Positions 39,101-51,100 of a DNA stretch of 64,000 nt are shown one piece after another. Source of the DNA: Oxyruncus cristatus (taxonomy: Eukaryota; Chordata; Aves; Passeriformes; Cotingidae); NCBI GenBank assembly GCA_013399855.1, contig VXAY01006170.1, positions 1 through 64,000 on the forward strand, given 5' to 3'. A model generated the notes under the pieces. That model had not been told where the DNA came from and ran no database searches. It saw only the letters and a list, made by a program, of their open reading frames with translations. Made by a program: the position numbers and the translations under genes. Each line of letters opens with the position of its first letter. The first letter of the stretch is position 1.

Positions 39101-42100
39101 CCCGGTGAGTGCAGGGCAGGGCTCACCCCTTGCCCCACTGGGCACACTCAGAGGAGCAGGGACCACAGACTGAGCCCCGAAGGCAGATGAGATGCCCTGA
39201 AGCAGAGGTGATGGACATCCCTGGTCCCAACCCAGCACCAAAAGCAGGCGCTGGGTGTTGAGCGGGGGCAAGGAGAAAAGCAGCACGCAGGGAGGCATCA
39301 GGGGAGCACAGGGAGAAGGAGGGAAGGGGGCTGGGGGCTGGCAGCAGAGGGCACTGACCAATGCTGGTGAGTGGACCCTTCCCAACCAGCGCCATGGGGA
39401 GGGCAGGGGGCGAGGGCAGCTCCTGCTGCTCGTCCGACTCTGGGAGCCCACTGATGGCGTGTGAGTGGCGTCGCTCCTTGGCCTCCTCCTGGGAGTGGAG
39501 CTGGTACCTGGGGAGCCGCAGACAGGCACGGTGAGATCGACCAGCACCGCCCCAGATTCTGCCCAATGTGCTGTGGCCCAGCCTCCTCAGCTCAGGGGCA
39601 CTGCCCTGGAAAGCTCCACATGCCCTCTCTCCCTCCCCAGCACCATCCAAAAGTGATTTGGGCTCTTTTACCTCAACCCTTTCTTGGGCAGCGTGTTCCT
39701 GTCGCGGTTGGCACTGGAAGGGAAGGAAAAACTGAATGACATCCCTGCAGAGATGAGGGAAGGAGCCATGGAGATTGAGCTGCAGGGATAGGGGGCTTTT
39801 CCCCAGAAATGTAGCAGGAAGAGGCTCTGAAGCAGGCAAAAGTCACGGCAGGACAGCAGGGATAGATCTGAGCCCATGGAGGTGCCCCAGGGACCCAACC
39901 CTTCCTCCAGCCATACCTGTCCAGATGTGTGAGCCGGGGGCTTCCGCTCCAGCCCAGCTCCCCTGCCTCCTCTTCCTCCTCCTCCTCCTCCTCCGTGCTG
40001 GCAGGGGGTGCAGCAGCAGCGGTGGGGGTGGGGGTGCTGCCCCCTGAAAAGGCACTGGGCAGGCTCATGGGCATCTGCAGGGACTCCATGCTGCGGTGCA
40101 GACCAGAGAGCTTGGGGTACATCCTGCCCTCCTTTGGGACACTGAAGCCGCCCATGAGCTCCAGGCCCTGGGAGAAGCTGGCTGAGTTGATGTTGAGGAT
40201 GGGGGCAGGGCTGGGGCTGAAGCAGGGTGCCAGGTGCCCGCCAGCTGGGTGCAGGTCCTGGAGCTTGGCAGTGTGAGGTGGGTGCAGCTCGCTGGAGGAG
40301 GGCAAGTCCAGGCTGTTGGAGTTGACTTTGTCCAAGTTGGCTAAGGTGGGAGGCTTCGCATAGGTCTTGGCAGCCGTTCTGGAGGGGCAAAACGGGTAAG
40401 GAAACAGGTGAGACTCAGGTGCTGATGCTGAGCACAGCTGTGCCAGTCACCTGCTGCCCCTAGCCGTGGAAGGACCATACCTGAGAGGTGTGGGGGGCAG
40501 CTCAGCCACCTTGGCCGCCGGCGGGAGGTTGGCCTGGGCTTTTGGGGTGCTCTCAGGTGAGCTGACACTCTTCAGTGTCCCACACTCAGAGTCAAGTGCC
40601 ACCGCCTTGGCCTTGGCCTTCTCCTTCTCGCGGTCTGTCTGGTTCACAGGGGCTGGTGTCCCACGGCCGGCGCTGATCTTGGACGGCTCCTTGAGCCGTG
40701 ACACCGAGATGCCGCCCTGCTTGGTGCTCAGCAGGCTGGGGTCTATGCTGCTGCTGACCGGCCGGGCTGCGCTGCGGCCACCAGTCACGCTCATGGAGCT
40801 GGACTTGGCAGGCCGGGGCAGGCTGCGGTACTGGATGTTGGTGCGAGCCCCTGGGGCCAGGAACCCAGGCTCAGCCGCGTTGGAGACATCCAGGCTTGTT
40901 TTCCTCCCACCGACCGGCTTGACGGGGATGCCGGAGCTCTTCTGGATCTTGCCGAGTGTGGCTGAGCCCCCGGCCTGCATGACGGTGGCTGTGCCGGTGG
41001 CGGGGGCTGGTTTCTTGTAGCCAAAGGAGCTGGAGGACGAGGGGCGCGCAAGCCCCGACGGGGGCTTCTTGGCCTCGGCAGCGCGGTCACGGCCGGCATC
41101 GGAGGAGGAGCGCTGCAGGCCCGTGCTCTTCACAGACAGCTTGCTCTTGTCAGTGGCTTTGGTCTCGGGCTTGCCTAGTGGCAGGGAAGGACAGGTTAGT
41201 ATCCCGGGAGGCTTTGGGGACATTTGAGAGTGAACTAACCCAGACAGGACATGCGCATCAGAGATGAAGAGACATGCCAGGTCCCCAGTGCACCCATGGA
41301 CTCAAGGCCATGGAGCAGGCACAGACCTCCAGCCTGCCTGCAGGGATGCACAGCCCTGCCTCCCCCTCCAGCCCACACCCAGTTCCTGGGACTGAGCACA
41401 GCCACAGGGCATCCCGTGGCTGATGTGCCTGGGAAGGTGCACAAAGACATCACCTAATCCTCTCCGCATTGGAGAAGCTGGACCCTGCCCCAACTGGGTC
41501 TCACCTGCCACTTTGAGGGTGCTCTGGGCCGTGTGGGTGATGGGGGAGGTCACAGCCACCGGAGGGGTCTTGCCCTTCTTGAGGGAGCCGGGGGTGCCCA
41601 AACTGACGGGCTTCTTGAGCTCGCTGCCCTTGGGCCCCTCCTCACCACCATCCGAGGGCTCCCGCCGCCACTTGGAGGAGCCATGCTCCATCTTGAGGCT
41701 GCTGCTGTCGTAGTCCAGCTTCTTGGGCGCCTTCTCCTCACCCTCACCGTACCAGCTCAGCCCACTCTCCACCAGCGAGCGCTTCTCCGAGTCCGTGCGC
41801 AGCTGTGGGCAGAGCAGAGTCAGGGGCACCCCTGGCACCCAGCCCAAACCTATCCCCAGAAAGCCAGCTGGGATTAGGATGCACCAGACACCTTGTGCCA
41901 TGCCTGTTTTCCAAAACTGGCATACTCCATCCCCTCTTTCCTGCCGAGGCAGTAACACCAGGTCGGAACCAGTGCAGGGAAGGGTCTGGGTGCTGCTGGC
42001 ACCTACCGCTATGGCCGAGTTCCTGCGTGAGGCGGTGGGGGTGGAGGGCAGGGAGTTGAGCGAGGAACTGGCATTGAACTCCTCTGAGCTGAGGTTGTCG

Positions 42101-45100
42101 GAGGCATCGCTGAGGCCACTGCTGATGGAGCTGCTCTCATCCCAGCTGCAAGGGACAGACATCATCAGATCCCTGCCCAGCCCAGCAAGTCCCACTGCCT
42201 GTGGGAGCTCCCTGCTCCAGGGGCTGCTGGGGAGAAAACCAGCTCCTGGTAGAGCCCATGGCAGGAACAAGGTAGGCAGGGGCCACAGCTGTTTCCAGCC
42301 AGCCCAGCATGGGGTCGGTGGCCCACAAGCCCAGTGACCCTACATCTCCCCAGTTAGGGCCCTGTGGGGGTTTTGGAGGAGACGGAGGGTACCCGAGCAG
42401 GGCAGGGAAGTCAGCACCCACACCACAGGGCTGTCAGCACCACAACTGTCACCAAACCCCCTGCGATGTGCCCCGCCAAGAGGGTTGGGATTGTCGGAAA
42501 GGGCAGGACCACTGGAATAAACAAACCAGCCGTCCCAAAGCATCCACCCTTCCTCAGATGCCCCCACCCACTGCACCCTGCTCCCCCTCGCCAGAACCCA
42601 GCAGCCACAGGCAGCAGGTCCGGGCACTGCTGCTATGCTGAGGCAGCTGCTCCATGCCAGGGCTCAGCCGAGTGTGCACGACCCCATCTTCAGGGCTGTC
42701 ACTCAGTGCCGTGCCAGGGCAGCCGCTGCCTGGGCACCCCACGGGCCCAGCCGGCTCCGCAGCGCGGGGCTGTGCCCGCGGTGATCCAGCACAGACGGGC
42801 ACGGTGCACCTTCCAGCAGGATGAGCATGGCCCCTTTCAGGTCAGCAGCTGAGTAGGTCAGCAAGGCCCCCCAGCCTCCGAGGGGCTGCGAGAGGCTGGG
42901 GGAGGCAACACTGGAAACAGTTTGTCCAGAAAAGATGTGGCTGCCTAACCCCACACTAGACAGGGTTTGGAGCAACCTGATCTAATGGAAGGTGTCCCTG
43001 CCCATGGCAGAGAGTGGAACAAGATCAGCTTTAAGGTCCCTTCCAACCCAGACCACACCATGATTCTGTGACGAGCTGCAGCGCAGCAGCAGAGCTGGGG
43101 GTTTGTAGCTAACCCCAGTCCCTCTTGGAAATGCCTGTTTCTCTACACTGGGGCCAGACAGGTGCAGGAGAAGCCCAGTGAACAACAGAGCGCCAGCAGC
43201 TGGTAAAGCCATTTCCCGTCACTCTGATTCTGGGGACAGGGCAGCATGGCCATGCAGAGGAGAGGGCACCTGTGCCAACTGCAGTGCCAGGGCACAAGCA
43301 ACAGTCACCACCACCCACTCCAGGATGCCGCAAAGCCCATGATGGAGTAACACAGGCAGCTCCAGCACCCTATGACCAGCACTGTGTCCTGCTCCTTCCA
43401 TCAGGAAAGAGTTAATCAGAGACTGGCCAGAGCCAGGATGGACACAGCCCCCTGCATCCCCACATCAACTTCTTGGATAGAACCCACAGGTGCTGCTACC
43501 CAGGAAGGGATTCCACTAGGACCATGTGCCTGGGATGCACTGCTGAGCTGCTCAACTCCCACCACCAGCCCTGTCCTGGGGTTGACTTCCCACCAGGACA
43601 GCAATCCCTACTCAAGAGCCCGCAGCAAAGCTCCTCTCCCAGCAGGCAGTGCTGGGAGCAAGACCAGGCTTCAGGAGAGGCATGTCCTGCAGGGACATGG
43701 CTGGGGCTACACGGATTGTTAGGTATCTCAGCTTGGCTTTTGGGACCTGGCAGAGAAACCCCGAGCACTCTCCCAGCCACATATTGGATACCTCCGCTGC
43801 CCTGGCCCCAGGCACCCACAGAGCAACAGGGAAGGGGGCACAGGGTCAGGGGCTGAGCTGGGGCAGGAGGTGACCCCAGATCCTCCTTGGCAACCCAGTG
43901 CCAAGGGATGTCACCTGTTACCTTCCATGTTGTCCTTCCTGGACGGGTCCTTTCTGTGACTCGTGAAAGGTCACAGCTGACATCCAAAAAACACTCAAAG
44001 CCTAGGGTGCAGCCAGGGAGCCAGCTGCGTTCTGTGGAGGTGACTCTGAGTCTCTCATGAGACACATGGCTGGCACATTGAGGGATCCCCCAAACTGGCA
44101 CGTGTATGCCATAGGCAGCACAAGGAAAGCTGCAACCACAGCACTACTGGCCCCTCGGCGAGCACAAACTCCTGGAGCAAAGCCGAGTCCTGGCACCGCG
44201 AGTGCCCTCCTGAACCCCCAAACGGGTGGCAGCCACGTCGCAGTGTCACCCCCTGCTTTGTGCTGCATCATCTCCATCTTACCCAGAGCCATTCCCAGTT
44301 CCCGCAGCCGGCCCCGCACCGAACCCACCCGCAAGCAGCCCCGTGGCAGCTCTCGGGGACGCGGATGCTCAAGGGCAACATGTCCGTCCTGCCGCGCTCC
44401 GCGGCGCTGGCGGGCGGGCGGGACCCACCGGGGGCAGGACGGCCCCGGCACGGCCCCCGGGATGCGGACCCCGGTCCCATCCCCAGCCCGGAGAGGCGGC
44501 TGCACCGGCAGAGAGCGGGGGCCGGACCTGCCCCACGNNNNNNNNNNNNNNNNNNNNNNNNNNNNNNNNNNNNNNNNNNNNNNNNNNNNNNNNNNNNNNN
44601 NNNNNNNNNNNNNNNNNNNNNNNNNNNNNNNNNNNNNNNNNNNNNNNNNNNNNNNNNNNNNNNNNNNNNNNNNNNNNNNNNNNNNNNNNNNNNNNNNNNN
44701 NNNNNNNNNNNNNNNNNNNNNNNNNNNNNNNNNNNNNNNNNNNNNNNNNNNNNNNNNNNNNNNNNNNNNNNNNNNNNNNNNNNNNNNNNNNNNNNNNNNN
44801 NNNNNNNNNNNNNNNNNNNNNNNNNNNNNNNNNNNNNNNNNNNNNNNNNNNNNNNNNNNNNNNNNNNNNNNNNNNNNNNNNNNNNNNNNNNNNNNNNNNN
44901 NNNNNNNNNNNNNNNNNNNNNNNNNNNNNNNNNNNNNNNNNNNNNNNNNNNNNNNNNNNNNNNNNNNNNNNNNNNNNNNNNNNNNNNNNNNNNNNNNNNN
45001 NNNNNNNNNNNNNNNNNNNNNNNNNNNNNNNNNNNNNNNNNNNNNNNNNNNNNNNNNNNNNNNNNNNNNNNNNNNNNNNNNNNNNNNNNNNNNNNNNNNN

Positions 45101-48100
45101 NNNNNNNNNNNNNNNNNNNNNNNNNNNNNNNNNNNNNNNNNNNNNNNNNNNNNNNNNNNNNNNNNNNNNNNNNNNNNNNNNNNNNNNNNNNNNNNNNNNN
45201 NNNNNNNNNNNNNNNNNNNNNNNNNNNNNNNNNNNCTGCCCCCGGAGCCCCGAGGCCATCACTCACACACCCAAAGGCAGCACCAGTGCCCCCCAGTCCA
45301 GCCTACAGTGTGACACCAGACGCGATCCCTCAGACTGGCCCCAGTGCCCCCCAGACCACCCCATTCTCCCTCCCCAAAGGCAGCACCTCCCGCTGTGGGT
45401 CCCGCTGTGGGGTGCCGGGACAGCTGCTCCCAGCAACCCCAGTGCACACCCCCAGTAAGAACACCCACACCCGCCCTGCTCTGCCCTTCATCGACCAAAA
45501 TCCCTATTTTTGTCCTTTTTTCCTCTCTCTCACATCAGAGCAGGAACCACACTGCACAGTAGGGTCCTCACCAGGATGGTGACAATGGGGACACCTTCAC
45601 CAGCCCGGCCACGGTGGGCAGAGAGAGTTAACTGTAGCCTTGGCAAGACAGACCCGGTCCCTGCAGGCTGGGAAATAAGTAATTCCTTCCTTGAAGCAAC
45701 GGCAACGCCTCTTGGCTCCTTCCTCGCTGCCCCATCGCTCACTGCATGGCGTGGCACAGCACAGCATGGCTGGCCAGGGCTACCTGACCATCTCTGTGTC
45801 TACTGATCAGATCCCTGCTCTGCCCGCACCCACCAACTCCCAGCCAGAGCTCATGGGGAAGTCACCAATACCTCCTGCAGGCAGCCAGCCCTGCACTGGG
45901 GGGTCAGCTCCACAGCCACGTGTGCCAACACAGCCCACCCAGCACTATATCCCCACGGTCCCTCTGGCCTGGCACGACGCCAGACACTGTCCTTTTCCTC
46001 CTCTTCTGCTGGCCAGCTGCCTCAGCCCTGCCACAGCCAGCTCAGGCAGCGCTCAGAGGAGCTTCACCTGGGCCCAGATCTGGGCTAGGGACATCCAGGG
46101 TGGCAAGGGGAGACAGGCTGGCACAGCCCAACACAGTCCAGCACAGCCCAGCACAACGGCACCTGGACAGGCAGCTTTGACCCTGCCGGAGCCATGGGCC
46201 CACTGTGAGATGACAGCAGACACCTGCCCGTGCGCCAGATGGACCTGCTGGAACCAACGGGGGCTCCCGACACCCAATCCCTGCCAGGCTGGTCCTGCCA
46301 GATCCCAGCTGCCTGCCTGAAGCCCACCCTGGATGAAAGCGAGTCCCTCCTGGTCTGCCGTGACCTCTTCCTCCTGTCACAGGGGAGGAAGTGCAGGGCC
46401 TGCACCAAGGGGTCCCACACCCCCCATCAGCAGTTCACTGGCACCGAGGGGGCTCTGTGGCACTGGTGCCCCCCGCCCCAGCCTCATGCTGTGACTTGAG
46501 GCAGGAGCAGTGAGGAAAGCACAGGCACAGCCGGGACTCTTCCCACCCTCCCCCTCTCCTCCACTTAATGGGGCAGAAAAACCAATTAGCTTCATAAATC
46601 CTGCTGGGAGGGTTGGGGGCTCCCCATGGGCACGGGCAAGGGGGGCTCTGCTTCCCCCTCATACCCACATCAGAAACCACCTCAGGGCATCACAACACTC
46701 ATCACTCCCTCCCTGACTCCCTTAGGAAGCCCCCAGCCCCCTAAACCCCTCCGTACCCTCCAGGACCCTCCCAGACCCCCAGGTACCCTCTCAGATAGTG
46801 CCAGCCCCTGCAGAGAGCCAGGCTACCCCGACTCTGGGTGTTTCCTGATTGGATTTTGGGTACTGTCATCTGGCACCTTTCACTGAAGCTGTGCTCAAAG
46901 GAACAGGGGGCTGCAGAGACCTGGCAGATGTGGAAACTGAGGTAGGGAAGGGGGATCTGACCTGCCTGAACTCACCCAGCAGAAGAGCATCAGCACATCA
47001 CATCCTGCAGTTGATCCAGCACCCCGTTCTCCCGGCAGCACCGCATCTGGCCTCTGGGAGGAGGGCCCTGAGGAGTGCTGAGCACTCCCCCCAGGGGAAT
47101 CCTGCGTGCGCGTGGTTCCTGCACAGGGGGACCGTGGCCAGGCTGTGCCTCCATCCCAGCTCTGCACCACCAACCACAGTAACAGCAGGTTCTGATTTCC
47201 CTGTGGCAGCGAGGCCGAGGCCATGGGGGATCAGCCAGCACTCGCTGCCCGCCGCAGTGACACCAGCCACGGACCCCAGCCACACTCGTGGCTGCCGTGT
47301 CAGTGCCGCTGTGAGCTCAGCTGGCCCCACTGCGGGGGACAAAGAGGTGTCACCCCTCTAACCCACCCGAGCGGTGGAAACTCCAGAGGAAGCGTGTCCC
47401 AGCGTGGGGATCTCCACTGGCAGTTCCAGTGACACACAAAGCCTCGGTCAGGGCCACCGGGGCACACGGGGGCTGCAGCAGCTGCGTGTGGTGCTTGGAG
47501 AGTCCCAGGGCAGTGCCGGGGTGGGGAGCAGTGTGACTCAGCCCGCTTGCGAAATTCCTATTTTTCCCGTTGTCTGGACGAGCCGGTGACCTCGGACACC
47601 TCAGCCCACAGCAGCCAGACCCCTCCACAGGCAATAGGGTGGCACGTGGCACATGGCAAAGCCAGGTCTTGAGGTCCCCAGACGGCAAGCAGACAGGCAG
47701 GTGGGTTTGGGGGACAGATTCCCCCCCAGCAGTTCTCCCTAGGGCTTGTGGGTCTGCAAGGTTGAGCCCCGGGCTCTGCACTGCTCTGTCTGCATCCAGC
47801 CCCACCAACGAGTCACAGGAGCCAGCAGCTTCCCACACCCTGGGCGTGTGCTGACCCCCAGGTGCCCTGCATCCCCGAGTCCCACAAGCACAGACTCCCC
47901 TTCCCAAAATGCCTTGTGCAGCTGCTGCCACAGCCCCCGGGGGTCAGGGTTTAGCACTGGACATCTGGACTCAAACCCCAGGGTACAGAGCCACCGAAGG
48001 GCAGGGTAGAGAAAGGCACTGGAATGGTGGTGGTGCCCAGCAGGATCCTGGGGCCCCCTTCTGGGAGCATCCCCCATCGCCAGATGGGAGGAACCCACCA

Positions 48101-51100
48101 AGCCCAGCACACGACACAGCCCAGCAAATATTTATCCAACATCCCTCCCCAGCTGGCCAGGCCAGGGCCCCCTGCACACACTGGACCACGTGCAGGGCCA
48201 CAGCCGTGCCCCACGGGATGTGGCCGATGAGAAATGACTTCACAGGCTCGCTGGGACGGGGCGAGGGGTCACCCCAGACCGGCCAAAGCTGAGCGAGGGG
48301 TGTTTAAGGGAAGGGAACAGGCGCCAGCGCCAATCCTGCTCAGAGCAGGAGAGGAGGGCGGCCGCTCCCCCGCTGCTCTTGGGAGCCGAGCCAAACATCT
48401 GCTCCCGCCAAACATCTGCTCCCGCCTCCGGGCTGCGCCGAGCCCTAGGAGCTGCAAGGAAGCCAGCGCCAGGCCAGCCCAAGCACGGCGGGCGTCAGCT
48501 CCAGAGAATTCCTCCAAGAAGGATGCTGCTGGCAGTCCCCAGCCCTGCCAGAGGGGACCACAGGCCCTGCAGCACCCGGCTGCCAGTAGCACCACCACGG
48601 TGGCTTTGGACAGTGCCATGAGGTGTGCCATGAGCTGGACATACATACCCCATGGTCTCAGTGCCAAAAGCTGCTGCCTCAGCTCCATTTCATGCCTATG
48701 AGCAGAGTCGGGGCAGTACCCGGCTCACCACTTGCTGCCATAGCTGTGGTGGGATCCACCTCCAACAAGGTCAAAAGGACATCCCCAAATCACAGCGGTC
48801 CCAGGGTTGCACAAAGACTCTCTCCTCAGAGCTCTGGAAGTCCCAGGGGACACACACAGCCCCTGGGCCCGGTTCTGGAGCGATGCCCCCACGCCGCAGC
48901 CCTGCAGTGCACACAGACCATCACTACTCCCGCAGCCACCGCAGCAGAACGTGCTGACTCAGGAGCCAGCCCCGCTCACTCCCTCTGCACCCCATGAGCT
49001 CCCACCTGTGGCAAAGCCTCACAGCATCCCACTCACTCGCCCTGTGACCCAACTGGCCCCAGGGAACACCTGGGGATGCTGCTGCACCAGTGTCCAGGAC
49101 CTGCCACATCAGGTCAGGTCCTGAGCACACACAGCACAAGGGAAGACACACCAACGTGCAGCCACACTGTGGTGGCACTGCTCGGACATGCAGGGCATGG
49201 CCAGAACAAAACCGGGCCAAACCTGGCTTGCACATCCCTGCTCCTGCTCCTCACCACTGCCCAGTTCATGTGCAGGTCTGTACAGGAAGGTGCCCACGCT
49301 GCAGCACTGCAGGCCCCACACTGTGGCCATGCAGGTAGAGAGGTCCCTTGGGGACCTCCCAGTGGGGTGATCTTGGTGGGGTGACCTCCAGCATCCAAGA
49401 AACATCCCCAGCCTGGACGGGAAAGCGTCACTGGTGGCACTACACCCCTCCTGGAACAGGCACTGGGCAGCAAACAGAGAGCAGCCACTGAGTGGTGGCA
49501 AGTGGGAACCAGAGTTGACCAAGAAAGGGAGCAAAGATGTTTCACTGCTGGAGAAACAGCCCAGGGCTGGGTACTGTCTCTGCCTGCGCCCTGTCCAGGC
49601 CCCAAGGACAGACAGGACAGGGCAGAAGAGCAGCACCATCCCTTCCCCCTATTCCAACACCCCGGGGGTGCATGCTGGTGGGCGTTCTCTGTGCCAGGTC
49701 CCTGCCCTGCTGCAGAGCACAAGCAGGATATGGTGACACTGGGAACAAAAGAAGGGATGTGCTGCCAAACTAGGGGGACAAAGCCAGAGCTTTCCAGCCC
49801 CTGAAACGGCTGCAGGTTGCCGCTGGAGGAAGTTGTCAGGCCGATGGAAGCAGGCACAGCTGGGCGAGAAGCCAGGATGCTGGCACATTTGGCTGACACA
49901 GGAATGCTGCTGGGGGCTTGGATGTCCCCAGCCAATCCCTGCTCCAACCTGACTATCCCACTCCCTTTCTCAGCTGGGCCCCAGGTCCCCTCACTGCCTC
50001 CTTGGCTGGGCTCACCCCAACCTCCACCCAGCTGAATCCACCCCAACTCCCCACAGGCAGCACCCTTGCCCCGGCAGTGCCTCACCTACCTCAGCCCTCG
50101 CTCCTTCCAGGCTGCTTCCCCGCCAAGCCACGGGAATGCCGGGTTGCATCCCACAGCCCCACACGTCTCCCACAGGGACGTGTCACCGTGTCCTCTGAGC
50201 CGTCTCTGACCTACTGCCCTACAAGGCCGGGCGTGCGCCGGCGCCGTGCAGGGGACGCTGCCCCGCGGCCCGGGCTGGGGGCTGACGGCCCCATCTGCAG
50301 CACGTGGCTCCTGCCCGGTGCATTAGCGGCACCGGGAGATGGGGCCCGGGGCGGTGGTGGCTTTCTAGGTCAGAGCCAGTGAGGAAGCTGGATGAGGGGC
50401 TCTGCTGGATGAGGGGCTCTGCTGGGTGAGGGGCTGCGCTGGGTGAGGGGAGGATGGATGAGGGGCTGTGCTGGGTGAGGGGGTGTGCTGGGTGAGGGGC
50501 TGTGCTGGGTGAGGGGAGGATGGATGAGGGGCTGCACTGGGTGAGGGGATGTGCTGGCTGAGGAGGGAATAATGGATGAAGGGCTGTGCTGGGTGAGGGG
50601 ATGTACTGGCTGAGGGGAGGGATGGATGAGGGGTTGTACTGGCTGAGGGGATGCACTGGGTGAGGGGATGTGCTGGCTGAAGAGGGGATGGATGAAGGTC
50701 TGTGCAGGGTGAGTGTTCCTGGCCAGCAAAGCAGCTCCTTGTCCCATCTGGCTCTGGGTAGGAGGGGATGCCCCTGCTCTCCTGCCCTGGCTCTGCACCC
50801 ACTGCCCAAAGGCCTGGAGAAGGCACTCTGGTGTCCCCCAGCATCCACGCCCTGGGGACAGAGGACCTGCCACGCTGCCCACTCTGAGGACCCCTGCCAA
50901 GTCCTGCTGTGGGGCCACAGGGGATGGAGGTGTGACTAGGTCACTAACAGCCCTGTGTGCTCACAACACCCCAGTGAAATAGCTCATCCCCAGGACACCT
51001 CCCTGCAGATTAGGGGGTCCTGTGCTGCCACTCTGGGGAGGGGTACCCAGCACAGAGCATCCAGCACAGACCACCCAGTCTCTCTCTGGCATGGCACAGC

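Noticed and set aside
44057..45582. Frames of up to 440 codons
   Set aside because: Most of their length is the N gap, which has no stop codons by construction.
50219..50918. Ser-Pro-His-rich frames
   Set aside because: Translation of the ctgggtgagggg repeat in three frames.
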